NCBI GenBank assembly: GCA_017457955.1
Contig: JAFTGL010000005.1
Span: forward strand, 1-64,000
Length of the DNA stretch: 64,000 nucleotides
Direction of reading: 5' to 3'
DNA from: Ruminococcus sp.
Lineage (GTDB): Bacteria > Bacillota > Clostridia > Oscillospirales > Acutalibacteraceae
The notes beneath the pieces are model-generated. The model did not search any database. It had not been told where the DNA came from and saw only the letters and a program-made list of their open reading frames with translations. Positions 47,894 to 56,659 of the stretch are shown here, piece by piece; within the stretch, counting starts at the first letter, position 1; every line of letters starts with the position of its first letter. A program made the translations under genes and the position numbers.

Positions 47894-47948
47894 AAAGATA
47901 TATGCGGTGTTATCCGTGTATAAAAGCAGAAATCAAAGAGGTGTTATT

Positions 47949-48992
47949 ATGAAACGCGTTTTATCTATCGCTTTAGCGCTGTGCATGCTCCTGTCATGCG
48001 CGGTATTCTTCACCGGCTGCAGCGTCACAGGCAGCAGCGAATATCCCGTGACCGTCCGCGATACGGTCATTGAGAAAGAGCCGCAGAACATCGTTGTCCT
48101 CAACGACGTCCTCGCCGACATCGTCTCTTACATCGGCTACGACATCAAGATGGTCGGACGCTCGACCGAGTGCGATCAGGACTTCCTGTACGTCGTACCC
48201 ACCGTCGGCACGGCGGCGTCGCCCGATCTTCCTGCCATTACCTCTGCCGGCACGGACTTGGTCATCGCCGACAGCTCGCTGGGCGCGGATGTGAAAAGCA
48301 ATCTGGAAGCCGAGGGGATCACCGTCCTGCTTCTCGACGTTCCCAACAACGAAGAAGAGCTCAAACAGCTTTACATCGATCTCGGCACAGCCTTGGGCGG
48401 CAGCACCACCGGCAGCGCGAAGGGCGAGGACGGCTACAATGATCTGCTGGACATGCTCGGCACGATGAACACCGCTACCTCCAACGTCGTCCAGACAGTC
48501 GCTTACCTTTATATAAATGAGAACGGCGAGCTGTGCACCTTTGTCAAGGGCGATCTCGATTACAAGTTCTTCAACTACAACGGCAACAGCAACGTCTTTC
48601 TGAATCAGGCAGAGCCGCAGGTCAACGTCAGTGAACTGCGTATCGGCTCCCCGAACTACATCTTCTACGACAGCGAGGATGTCCTCACCTATTTAGCGGC
48701 AGACGAAGAGCTCAACCACCTTAACGCACTGGTGAACAACCGCACCATGCAGATCCCGAAGACCGCTTTCCGCCGCTACGGTACATCCGCCGAGGACGCT
48801 GTGTTCCAGATCCTTAACTTCATCGAAAAGGACAACAAGGCGACCTCCGACGAAGCGACAGCGGATATCGCCGCGACCGCCGCAGCGGAAGAGACCGCCG
48901 CTCCTGCCGCGACAGAAGCCGTCACCGACGCTCCCGTTGAAGAAGCCGAGGAAGATGAGAACGTCATCACCTTCAGCGTTCAAGATGAATAA
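47949..48992 (+). CDS. Periplasmic-binding-protein-like lipoprotein (BtuF/FepB type)
   Basis: A 347-residue lipoprotein: signal peptide MKRVLSIALALCMLLSC and lipobox FTGC. The mature part begins like class III binding proteins for siderophores or cobalamin (IVVLNDVLADIVSYIGYD, then GTAASPDLPAITSAGTDLVI). The last 60 residues are an Ala/Glu/Thr-rich tail. No permease or ATPase gene is near, so it may serve a transporter encoded elsewhere or have another role. GAGGTG precedes the ATG at 47949. Confidence 0.82.
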   Translation: MKRVLSIALALCMLLSCAVFFTGCSVTGSSEYPVTVRDTVIEKEPQNIVVLNDVLADIVSYIGYDIKMVGRSTECDQDFLYVVPTVGTAASPDLPAITSAGTDLVIADSSLGADVKSNLEAEGITVLLLDVPNNEEELKQLYIDLGTALGGSTTGSAKGEDGYNDLLDMLGTMNTATSNVVQTVAYLYINENGELCTFVKGDLDYKFFNYNGNSNVFLNQAEPQVNVSELRIGSPNYIFYDSEDVLTYLAADEELNHLNALVNNRTMQIPKTAFRRYGTSAEDAVFQILNFIEKDNKATSDEATADIAATAAAEETAAPAATEAVTDAPVEEAEEDENVITFSVQDE

Positions 48993-49008
48993 TAATCCAA
49001 ACATTTAT

Positions 49009-49043
49009 ACAGCCTTCGCTATCATGCGAAGGTTGTATTTTTT
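49009..49043 (+). terminator. Terminator
   Basis: ACAGCCTTCGC pairs with GCGAAGGTTGT, followed by ATTTTTT. Confidence 0.92.
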
Positions 49044-49076
49044 ATGTCTGCTTTTAAAAAGCTTTACCATAACAAA

Positions 49077-49100
49077 AGCCCCTCCGCAAGCGGAAGGGCT
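49077..49100 (-). terminator. Terminator of the L,D-transpeptidase gene
   Basis: AGCCCTTCCGC and GCGGAGGGGCT pair on the minus strand, followed by TTTGTT. Confidence 0.85.
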
Positions 49101-49109
49101 GATGGACTG

Positions 49110-50345
49110 TTATTCTGCTACTGTGACAGTTCGCGTCACACGGGTCTTTAAATGGAAATCGTCGGTGACCGTATAGGTCAGGTTATAGACGCCCGGCTTG
49201 TCGCTGATGACGACGCCCGCGACCTTCACGCGGTCGGTGATATCATTGCCGCAGATATCGGCGGCAGATACGCCCGTCATCGGTTCAAAGCGTTCGCCCT
49301 TATTGATCTGAACATCATCTGTACCCGCAAGCGTCGGCATTTTGCCGAGGTAGGGATTGCCCTCCGTATCGTCGGTGGGGTCCCACACCGCGTCGGCGGG
49401 GATCTTCACCGCGGCGGGCTTGCCCAGCGGGTCGGAGCCGGCGTCGGCGTCGATGACGCGCACAGGCGTGTCGACGTCACAGTTCTTCATGATCCAGTAT
49501 ACGTCCGACACCATCATGCGCACACAGCCCTGCGAAGCGGGTTCGCCGAGCTTGTTGAACTCGTCCGCTTTCAGCGCGTCGTGCCGTGTGACCGTATAGG
49601 GAACGCTGTGGAAGAGGAAATCATCCTTGAAGCCGGAGACGAACATGCCGTAAACGTCGTCATACAGCGGGTGCCACGGCTCCTGGAAATAGATGGAGAA
49701 GTCGCCCGTGATGGTGGTGAACTCGCCGCCCTTGCCGCAGGAGCAGACCATCGCCCTGACCGGCACGGTGAAATTCCCGCTGTCGTCTTTGGTATAGACG
49801 GTCACGGTGTTGGTGCGGCGGTTGACGGTGATGCTGTAGATGTCGCGCCTGCCGGTCGCCACATTCGCGGCGAGAGCCTCTTCGTTCGCCTTGATCGCGG
49901 TCGTCACCTCATCGGGACGATCCGGCTCGGTGTTTTCGGAAACAGTAAACTCGCACTGAGCGGAGAAGTTCCGCGCCGAGGCTGTCACGACAGCCGTACC
50001 GACACTGAGCGCGTCGGTATGACCTGCGTCATCCACGCGGACAATAGTAGGATCGGAGGATGTGAACACGACCTCTTTCATGTCGATCGCCGACGGCATG
50101 CTGAGCATACAGATGTCGCCTGTCTTGACTGCCATCTGCGAAGCCTTGCCCTCGCTCATTTCCAGATTCAGCGCGCCGTTGTCCTCAGCAGACCTGTTCG
50201 CACGCAGGAAAAAGATCAGCGCGACCGCCGCCGCAAGAAGCACGACCGCTCCCGCGATCACCGCAATTTTTATGATATTGTTTTTCGTGTGAGATTGACC
50301 ATAGCGATATTTGCTGCCGTATCTCATTACTTTCATCGGTTTCAT
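49110..50345 (-). CDS. L,D-transpeptidase (YkuD) with Ig-like domains
   Basis: A 411-residue membrane-anchored protein. After a basic N-terminus comes one TM helix (about 24-47). A bacterial Ig-like (BIG2) domain covers 58-138. The YkuD domain (about 165-300) has histidine H246 in FLFHSVPYT and cysteine C274 in SQGCVRM. The end (about 335-411) looks like a DUF5011-type Ig domain (GVYNLTYTVTD). It should make 3-3 cross-links in peptidoglycan. The -10 box ends 7 bases before the ATG at 50345, so the mRNA would be leaderless or begin at the in-frame ATG codons at 50336 or 50327. Confidence 0.92.
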   Translation of the reverse strand: MKPMKVMRYGSKYRYGQSHTKNNIIKIAVIAGAVVLLAAAVALIFFLRANRSAEDNGALNLEMSEGKASQMAVKTGDICMLSMPSAIDMKEVVFTSSDPTIVRVDDAGHTDALSVGTAVVTASARNFSAQCEFTVSENTEPDRPDEVTTAIKANEEALAANVATGRRDIYSITVNRRTNTVTVYTKDDSGNFTVPVRAMVCSCGKGGEFTTITGDFSIYFQEPWHPLYDDVYGMFVSGFKDDFLFHSVPYTVTRHDALKADEFNKLGEPASQGCVRMMVSDVYWIMKNCDVDTPVRVIDADAGSDPLGKPAAVKIPADAVWDPTDDTEGNPYLGKMPTLAGTDDVQINKGERFEPMTGVSAADICGNDITDRVKVAGVVISDKPGVYNLTYTVTDDFHLKTRVTRTVTVAE

Positions 50346-50352
50346 AAACCCG

Positions 50353-50381
50353 ATTATACACGATTTCGCTCAATTAATCAA
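50353..50381 (-). promoter_or_regulatory. Promoter of the L,D-transpeptidase gene
   Basis: TTGATT, 17 bases, TATAAT on the minus strand, directly before the coding region. Confidence 0.75.
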
Positions 50382-50426
50382 GTTACAGTTTATTTCGGCA
50401 CAAAAGTGCCTGATCAAGCCTGTTTT

Positions 50427-51803
50427 TCACTTGATAAGAATGATCGGCAGACCGAGGGACTGCACACCGCCGCGGAACACCTCGACGGGCTTGTCGTTGA
50501 TCAAATTCGTATAAACGCCATCGGGGAAGTCGACTTCGACATATCCTGCGCCGTCTTTTACGGTAAAGACGCCCAGCGCCTTTCTGCCGTCCTTCTCGTG
50601 CGAAGCGATCAGGAAGCGGTCTTCCTGTGCCTTCACGGTGTATACGCTGTCCTTGAAAAGCGGATCGCGCTTGATCTTTGCGAGCACACGCATGAGCGGC
50701 AGCAGCTCCGGCGCGGCATGCTCCTTTTTGACTGCCGTCGCGGTTACACCGTCGCCGTCCGGCACAACGGAGATCGCATAGGACTGCGCTTTCATCCGGA
50801 TATCATTTTCATCGTCGGTGAAGATATCATCCTTGTCAAACAGGCTCGGCAGGTGCTCGGCGCCGTACTCCTGACCCGCGTAGATCAAGGTCAGTCCCTT
50901 CTGGAAGTAATTGAATGCCGTCCAGTTCGCCAGACTGAGCCGATCGGGGATCAGGAACGCCGCTCTTGTCTGGTCGTGATTTTCAAGGAAACGCAGCTTC
51001 ACATAGTTTTCGGGATAGATGTACTCCTGACGGTTGACTGCCTCTGCATATTCTTCGAGCGTCCCCTTGCCGCTGAGATAGGCACGGAACTTTCCGTAGA
51101 CGTCATAGTCGTAGCACATGTCGAACGCCTGATAGATCTCGCTGTCTGAGAGAGCCGTCAGTCCCCTGCCGCGCATGTAGGTGATGAATCCCGGCTCCAC
51201 GGACTCGCTCAGCCAGATGCAGCCGCTGCGCACCTCTTCGACCGCTTTGCGTGCTTCGAGCCAGAATTCGAGCGGGATCAGCGGCGCGACGTCACAGCGG
51301 AAGCCGTCGACGATCTCAGCCCACATCCTGAGCGTCTCGATCTGATAGCTCCATAATTCTTTATTAGAATAATCTAAATCAATGATATCCGTCCAATCGC
51401 CGACGCGGTTGCCGAAGGACCCGTCCTCTTTATGGTAGAACCACTCGGGATGCTCTTTACACAGCACCGAGTCGGGCGAGGTGTGGTTATACACCACGTC
51501 GATGATGCACTTCATGCCGTGCGCGTGGATATCCTCCACCAGCGCCTTGAAGTCGTCGAGCTTACCGAACTCGGGATTCACCGCGCGGTAGTCGCTGATG
51601 GCATAGGGTGAGCCGAGTGTGCCCTTTCGCTGAGCCTTCCCGACGGGATGGATCGGCATGAGCCAGATGACATCCGTGCCGAGAGCTTTGATATCGCCCA
51701 GCCTTTCTCTCACCTTTTCAAAGGTTCCCTCCGCTGAAAAATTGCGGACAAACACCTGATACATGACCATGTTCCTGAGCGCTTTTGAAGTTTGCTGTGC
51801 CAT
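50427..51803 (-). CDS. GH13 alpha-amylase family glycoside hydrolase
   Basis: A 458-residue (beta/alpha)8 enzyme without signal peptide, so it acts in the cytoplasm on imported sugars. The four GH13 regions are visible: DVVYNHTS, GFRCDVAPL (nucleophile Asp), IWLSESVEPG (acid/base Glu) and FLENHDQTR. The C-terminal beta domain is at about 375-458. It could cut maltodextrins, isomalto-sugars or transfer glucosyl units; specificity is not clear. It is divergent from a sugar ABC importer, which supports a role in oligosaccharide use. GGGAGG lies before the ATG. Confidence 0.92.
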   Translation of the reverse strand: MAQQTSKALRNMVMYQVFVRNFSAEGTFEKVRERLGDIKALGTDVIWLMPIHPVGKAQRKGTLGSPYAISDYRAVNPEFGKLDDFKALVEDIHAHGMKCIIDVVYNHTSPDSVLCKEHPEWFYHKEDGSFGNRVGDWTDIIDLDYSNKELWSYQIETLRMWAEIVDGFRCDVAPLIPLEFWLEARKAVEEVRSGCIWLSESVEPGFITYMRGRGLTALSDSEIYQAFDMCYDYDVYGKFRAYLSGKGTLEEYAEAVNRQEYIYPENYVKLRFLENHDQTRAAFLIPDRLSLANWTAFNYFQKGLTLIYAGQEYGAEHLPSLFDKDDIFTDDENDIRMKAQSYAISVVPDGDGVTATAVKKEHAAPELLPLMRVLAKIKRDPLFKDSVYTVKAQEDRFLIASHEKDGRKALGVFTVKDGAGYVEVDFPDGVYTNLINDKPVEVFRGGVQSLGLPIILIK

Positions 51804-51856
51804 AATGAAGCCTCCCTTTTTGCTTTTTATTGATAATCAGAATCATGTTTAAACTT

Positions 51857-51885
51857 ATTATACAAGCTCCTTTCGCGCTTGTAAA
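51857..51885 (-). promoter_or_regulatory. Promoter of the GH13 gene
   Basis: TTTACA, 17 bases, TATAAT on the minus strand. The rest of the 310-base gap to the binding-protein gene holds the divergent promoter below and a weak cre-like AGAAAGCGCTCT at about 51902. Confidence 0.75.
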
Positions 51886-52024
51886 TAGATTTTCCGCAAT
51901 CAGAAAGCGCTCTTTTTTCGCCCTGATAAAACCGTTCGACAGTCCTCTGCTCCGAAAGGTTTAATACAAATCACTTTTACTTGACAAAATTACAAAATCG
52001 TACCATTTTTACTTCCAAAATCTG

Positions 52025-52053
52025 TTGACATTATGGCCTGTTTTTTATATAAT
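52025..52053 (+). promoter_or_regulatory. Consensus promoter of the sugar ABC operon
   Basis: TTGACA, 17 bases, TATAAT: an exact sigma-A match. Confidence 0.88.
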
Positions 52054-52115
52054 TTACTTGATAACATACATAGAGTATGTGTCGACCGAAAAAATTTTTT
52101 AAAGGAGAAATTGAC

Positions 52116-53426
52116 ATGAAAGCAAAAAGAATTTTAGCGATCGTACTGGCTGTTATGCTGGTACTGTCCCTCGCAGCCTGCGGCGCTAAGACCGACAACA
52201 GCGGCGACGATAGCGGCAAGACCGCTTCCGGCGGCTCCGTTTACTGGCTCAACTTCAAGCCCGAACTGGACGAGACTCTCCAGAGCTTAGCGACTAAGTA
52301 CACCGAAGCAAAGGGCGTAGACGTCAAGGTCGTCACCGCGGCTTCCGGCACCTACAGCCAGACTCTGACCTCCGAGATGGACAAATCCGCTCCTCCCACA
52401 CTGTTTGTTATCGGCAACCAGCAGGGCGTTAAGGACTGGAAAGACTATGCGCTGGATCTGAAAGATACCGCTATCGCAAAAGAGCTGAACACCGACGCTT
52501 ACAACCTCTATGACGAGGACGGCAAGCTCGTTTCCATCGGCTACTGCTATGAGTGCTACGGCATCGTAACCAACAAGGACCTCATCGAGGCTGCCGGCCA
52601 CACCATGGACGAGATCAAGGACTTCGCAGGTCTCAAGGCTGTTGCTGAGGACATCCACGCCCGCGCTGAGGAACTGGGCTTCGACGCTTTCGCGGCTCCC
52701 GACATGGACGACGCGAACTCCTGGAGATTCACCGGTCACGTAGCGAACCTCGAGTACTTCTACGAAGAGAAGGAAGCAGGCGGCTGGACCGAGTGCCCCG
52801 CAGAGCTCACCGGTAAGTACATCGACAACTATAAGAACCTCTATGATCTGGCTACCCAGAACGCTACCGTTGCTCCTGCCGACCTCGCTACCGGCGGTCA
52901 CGATCCGGCTAACGAGTTCAAGACCGGCAAGGCTGCGTTCTTCTTCACCGGTTCCTGGGATTACGCTGATCTCTCCGCTGCTCAGCCTAACGTCACCATG
53001 ATCCCCTACTACTGCGGTGTTGACGGCGAAGAAAAAGCCGGTCTGAACTGCGGTACCGAGAACTGCTGGGCTGTCAACAGCAAGGTAAGCGAAGCTGACC
53101 AGCAGGCTACCATCGACTTCATGGTATGGCTCGTTTCCGACCCTGACGCTTCCGCCGCTATGGTAGAGCAGCTCGGTATCATGCCTTACACCAATGCTGT
53201 CGCGTCCACCAACGGCTTCCTCAACGACGCCGCGAAGTACACCGAGGACGGCTGCTACGTCATGGATTGGGCTACCAACTATCAGCCCAACGTTGACGAG
53301 TATCGTGCCGCTCTGGTATCCGCTCTGAACCAGTACAACGCTGATCAGACCGACGACAACTGGGCTGCTGTCAAGACCGCTTTCGTAGACGGCTGGGCTA
53401 CTCAGTATGCTGCTACCAACGCTTAA
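52116..53426 (+). CDS. Sugar ABC transporter substrate-binding lipoprotein
   Basis: A 436-residue family 1 extracellular solute-binding protein. The signal peptide ends with lipobox LAACG. The sequence VYWLNFKPELDETLQSLATK, KTGKAAFFFTGSWDYADL and a late AMVEQLGIMPYTN segment are typical of maltose or oligosaccharide binders. It uses GCT and GAC-rich codons more than its neighbours, as highly expressed genes do. AAAGGAG lies before the ATG at 52116. Two permease genes follow after an attenuator-like hairpin. No ATPase gene is here, so a shared MsmK-type ATPase is probably used. Confidence 0.93.
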   Translation: MKAKRILAIVLAVMLVLSLAACGAKTDNSGDDSGKTASGGSVYWLNFKPELDETLQSLATKYTEAKGVDVKVVTAASGTYSQTLTSEMDKSAPPTLFVIGNQQGVKDWKDYALDLKDTAIAKELNTDAYNLYDEDGKLVSIGYCYECYGIVTNKDLIEAAGHTMDEIKDFAGLKAVAEDIHARAEELGFDAFAAPDMDDANSWRFTGHVANLEYFYEEKEAGGWTECPAELTGKYIDNYKNLYDLATQNATVAPADLATGGHDPANEFKTGKAAFFFTGSWDYADLSAAQPNVTMIPYYCGVDGEEKAGLNCGTENCWAVNSKVSEADQQATIDFMVWLVSDPDASAAMVEQLGIMPYTNAVASTNGFLNDAAKYTEDGCYVMDWATNYQPNVDEYRAALVSALNQYNADQTDDNWAAVKTAFVDGWATQYAATNA

Positions 53427-53459
53427 TCTGAACATTTAAGCACATTCATCAGAACCTTT

Positions 53460-53494
53460 CGGGGCGGGCGCTGCGCCCGTCCCGATTTTGTTTT
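53460..53494 (+). terminator. Attenuating terminator between binding protein and permeases
   Basis: A 12-bp GC-rich stem (CGGGGCGGGCGC with GCGCCCGTCCCG) followed by ATTTTGTTTT. Partial read-through would give more binding protein than permease. Confidence 0.85.
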
Positions 53495-53560
53495 CAAACG
53501 AGAATTAATAAGATAATCCGATCGTTCCTTTGAGAGATAACTCTCGGAAAGGAGGAAAAA

Positions 53561-54496
53561 TTGAGCAAAACCAGAAGACTTCGCTCTCATAACGGCTCCA
53601 TGCGTCAGCGTTCGATACGCCGCTGGGGATGGCTGTTCTTAGGTCCTGTCGCGGCGGCGTTTGTGATAGGCTTCGTATGGCCGTTCATACAGGGAATTTA
53701 CCTTTCCTTCTGTAAATTCCGCACCACATCCGACGCAAGACTCCTCGGAACACAGGAGGGCGAGGGTCTCTTTGATAACTATTCAAAAGCGGTTACCGAC
53801 CCCAGCTTCCTGCACAGCTTCTGGTACACCGCGCTGTTCGCGATCGTCAGCCTGATCCTCATCAACGTGCTGGCGTTCATGGTAGCCTACGCCCTGACAC
53901 AGGGCATCAAGGGCTCCAACCTTTTCCGTACCGTCTTCTTCATGCCGAACCTTATCGGCGGCATCGTACTGGGCTACATCTGGTCGATGATCTTCGACGG
54001 TATCCTCTCCCACTTCGGCACCTCTATCCTGATGGAATCCAAATACGGCTTCTGGGGGCTGATCATCCTCATGTGCTGGCAGCAGATCGGCTACATGATG
54101 ATCATTTATATCGCAGGCCTGCAGGCTGTCCCCGAGGACATGCTCGAAGCGGCAAAGATCGACGGCGCCACCAAGAGCCAGACGCTCTTCAAGGTCATCA
54201 TCCCCAACGTCATGCCGTCCATCACCATCTGTACCTTCCTGAGCCTGACCAACGGCTTCAAGCTGTTTGACCAGAACCTCGCCTTAACAGGCGGTCAGCC
54301 GTTCATTATCCAGGAAGGCGGTTCCGTCATCAAGACGACTGAAATGCTCGCGCTGAATATCTTCAACACCTTCTACGGCTCCAACGCGACCTCTCAGGGC
54401 ACCGCGCAGGCGAAGGCAGTTCTGTTCTTCATCTTAGTTGCGGGTCTGGGTCTGCTGCAGCTGGGCTACACGCGCAAGAAGGAGGTGCAGCAGTAA
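53561..54496 (+). CDS. Sugar ABC transporter permease (MalF-like)
   Basis: A 311-residue inner-membrane protein with six TM helices and the EAA loop that contacts the ATPase (EDMLEAAKIDGATKSQTLFK). The start is TTG at 53561 with AAAGGAGG upstream; the RBS is partly paired in a hairpin (53526-53553). It pairs with the second permease, whose start overlaps its stop. Together with the binding protein upstream they import an oligosaccharide, probably an alpha-glucan fragment given the GH13 neighbour. Confidence 0.93.
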   Translation: MSKTRRLRSHNGSMRQRSIRRWGWLFLGPVAAAFVIGFVWPFIQGIYLSFCKFRTTSDARLLGTQEGEGLFDNYSKAVTDPSFLHSFWYTALFAIVSLILINVLAFMVAYALTQGIKGSNLFRTVFFMPNLIGGIVLGYIWSMIFDGILSHFGTSILMESKYGFWGLIILMCWQQIGYMMIIYIAGLQAVPEDMLEAAKIDGATKSQTLFKVIIPNVMPSITICTFLSLTNGFKLFDQNLALTGGQPFIIQEGGSVIKTTEMLALNIFNTFYGSNATSQGTAQAKAVLFFILVAGLGLLQLGYTRKKEVQQ

Positions 54497-55356
54497 TGAG
54501 TAAACAGAAAACCTTAGCGGGCGAACGCCGCCGCAAGACGATCATGTCGGTGGTGCTGTCTGTCATCTGTATCATCTACGTCCTGCCCGTCCTCTCGGTC
54601 GTCATCAACTCGTTCAAGCTGAACACCTACGTCAAGACCGACACCTTCGCGATGCCGCTCGGCGATATGTGGGCAGGCTTCTCGAACTTTATCAAGGGCA
54701 TGACCTTCGGTAACTATCCGTTCTACAAGAGCGTTCTGTATACCGTCCTGATCACCATTCTGTCCACCGCGCTGATCCTCATATTCTGCTCGATGGCGGC
54801 ATGGTACATCGCCCGCGTGAACAGCCTGTTCTGCAAGATCTTCTACTATCTGTGCGTATTCTCGATGGTAGTGCCCTTCCAGATGGTCATGTTCACCCTC
54901 TCTAAGACTGCCGATCAGCTCCACCTCAACACCCCGTGGACGATCCCGGTCATCTACCTCGGCTTCGGGGCAGGTCTTGCGATCTTCATGTTCGTCGGCT
55001 TCGCAAAGTCCATCCCGATCGAGATCGAGGAAGCCGCCTCTATCGACGGCTGCGGACCGCTTCGCACCTACTTCAAGGTCGTATTCCCGATGCTCAGACC
55101 GACCATGATCTCTGTCGGTATCCTCGAGATCATGTGGGTATGGAACGACTATCTCCTGCCCTACCTGGTTCTCGATATCAACGAATACCGCACCATCCCG
55201 ATCCACATCCAGTACCTCAAGGGAAGCTACGGTACCGTTGACCTCGGCGCGACGATGGCGCTGATCCTGCTGTCGATCATCCCCGTGATCATCTTCTACC
55301 TCATTTGTCAAAAGTACATCATCAAGGGTGTCGCCGCAGGCGCGGTCAAGGGCTGA
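54496..55356 (+). CDS. Sugar ABC transporter permease (MalG-like)
   Basis: A 286-residue membrane protein with six TM helices and the EAA motif IEIEEAASIDGCGPLRTYFK. Its ATG overlaps the TAA of the previous gene (TAATG), and GGAGGTG lies inside that gene. It completes the importer channel. The operon ends at the hairpin at 55380. Confidence 0.94.
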   Translation: MSKQKTLAGERRRKTIMSVVLSVICIIYVLPVLSVVINSFKLNTYVKTDTFAMPLGDMWAGFSNFIKGMTFGNYPFYKSVLYTVLITILSTALILIFCSMAAWYIARVNSLFCKIFYYLCVFSMVVPFQMVMFTLSKTADQLHLNTPWTIPVIYLGFGAGLAIFMFVGFAKSIPIEIEEAASIDGCGPLRTYFKVVFPMLRPTMISVGILEIMWVWNDYLLPYLVLDINEYRTIPIHIQYLKGSYGTVDLGATMALILLSIIPVIIFYLICQKYIIKGVAAGAVKG

Positions 55357-55379
55357 TCTGTATATTACACAATAACAAT

Positions 55380-55412
55380 GGAGCCGTCCATGTGGCGGCT
55401 CCTGCTTTTTTG
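55380..55412 (+). terminator. Terminator of the sugar ABC operon
   Basis: GGAGCCG pairs with CGGCTCC, followed by TGCTTTTTT. Confidence 0.85.
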
Positions 55413-55419
55413 CAAAACG

Positions 55420-55447
55420 ATTGCTTTTCCATGAAGAATGGTATAGA
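55420..55447 (+). promoter_or_regulatory. Promoter of the methyltransferase gene
   Basis: ATTGCT, 16 bases, TATAGA. The -10 box ends only 8 bases before the ATG, so the mRNA would be leaderless or nearly so. Confidence 0.5.
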
Positions 55448-55455
55448 ATAGCAGT

Positions 55456-56598
55456 ATGAAAGATTTTTGTAAATACGCGAAAAAATGCAATTCCTGTCAG
55501 CTGTGCAACTTAAGCTATGAGGAACAATTGCGATACAAAGAGAATATCTGCCGCAGACAGCTCGGCGCGATGTGCCGCGTGGAGAAAATCACCTCTTCCC
55601 CGAAGATCATGGGCTATCGCAACAAGGCGCAGTTCGTCTACAAGCGCGAGGGCAAGCGTATCATGAGCGGTCTGTACAAATCCGCGACCCACAGCGTCAT
55701 GACGGCTGAGCGCTGCGCGATCTGCTCCGCCAAAGCGAATGAGCTCACCAAAACGCTCGCAAAGCTCTTTCAGAGCTTCAAGATTCAGCCCTACGACTAC
55801 TATACCGGCAGAGGGTGGCTGAAAAGCGTTGTGATCCGTGAAGCCGCCGCGACGGGAGAATGTATGGTCGTCATCAACGGCGCGGACGGCGTCTTTCCCG
55901 CGAAGCGTACCTTCGCGACCGCCCTGCAGAAGGCGTGTCCCGACCTGACCACCGCCGTCGTCACCGTCAACCGCGACCGCGGCAAGCTGTTCACAGGCAG
56001 GCAGAGCGAGATCCTTTTCGGCAAGGGGACGATCACCGACGTCCTGTGCGGTGAAAAATTTCTCCTCTCCCCCTCCTCGTTCTATCAGATCAACCACGAT
56101 CAGACCGAACGGCTTTATGCCAAAGCGGTAGAGCTTGCCGATCTCAGCGGAACCGAAACCGTCCTCGACGCCTACTGCGGGATCGGCACCATCGGCATCA
56201 TCGCATCCCGCAAGGCAAAGCTCGTCCACGCGGTCGAGCTGAATCCTGCCGCCATCGGCGACGCGAAAAAGAACGCCAAGCTGAACGGCATACAGAACAT
56301 CCGCTTCACAGCCGCCGACAGCAAGGACTATGCCGCCGCGCTCGCTCAGGATGGCGCGCGTATCGACGCCGCCTTCATCGACCCGCCCCGCGCGGGCTGT
56401 ACCGCGGGCTTTCTTAAGGCGCTCAGCAAGCTCAGCCCCGAACGTATCGTCTACAACTCCTGCAATCCCGAGTCGCAAGCGCGCGATGTCCGCGTTCTCG
56501 GCAGACTTGGCTACCGTGCTGAGGTCTGTTATCCCTTTGACATGTTCCCATTCACCAATCATTGCGAATCCATCGTTCTTCTGACAAAGCAGACATAA
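55456..56598 (+). CDS. RNA (uracil-5-)-methyltransferase, RlmCD/TrmA family
   Basis: An SAM-dependent enzyme of 380 residues that methylates C5 of uridine in 23S rRNA or tRNA. The N-terminus has a cysteine cluster (CKYAKKCNSCQLC) likely to hold an iron-sulfur cluster; the usual TRAM domain before it is missing or very short. The catalytic part has SFYQINHDQTERLY, SAM motif VLDAYCGIGTIGI, IDPPRAGC and the nucleophile region VYNSCNPES. The final glutamate (NHCESIVLL) is in place. No RBS is visible before the ATG. Confidence 0.93.
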   Translation: MKDFCKYAKKCNSCQLCNLSYEEQLRYKENICRRQLGAMCRVEKITSSPKIMGYRNKAQFVYKREGKRIMSGLYKSATHSVMTAERCAICSAKANELTKTLAKLFQSFKIQPYDYYTGRGWLKSVVIREAAATGECMVVINGADGVFPAKRTFATALQKACPDLTTAVVTVNRDRGKLFTGRQSEILFGKGTITDVLCGEKFLLSPSSFYQINHDQTERLYAKAVELADLSGTETVLDAYCGIGTIGIIASRKAKLVHAVELNPAAIGDAKKNAKLNGIQNIRFTAADSKDYAAALAQDGARIDAAFIDPPRAGCTAGFLKALSKLSPERIVYNSCNPESQARDVRVLGRLGYRAEVCYPFDMFPFTNHCESIVLLTKQT

Positions 56599-56606
56599 GA
56601 GCATAT

Positions 56607-56639
56607 AAAAACGCGAGAGTGATTTCACCCTCGCGTTTT
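56607..56639. terminator. Bidirectional terminator
   Basis: AAAACGCGAGAGTG pairs with CACCCTCGCGTTTT (one mismatch) between convergent genes. Confidence 0.88.
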
Positions 56640-56659
56640 CTTATTTTGATCGTTTATTC

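Noticed and set aside
49152-51149. Open frame of 665 codons on the plus strand across the L,D-transpeptidase and GH13 genes
   Set aside because: It runs antisense through two recognised genes and shows no domain or RBS.
51895-51920. Catabolite (cre) site AGAAAGCGCTCT between the GH13 and sugar ABC genes
   Set aside because: Only the centre fits; the outer positions of the cre consensus do not.
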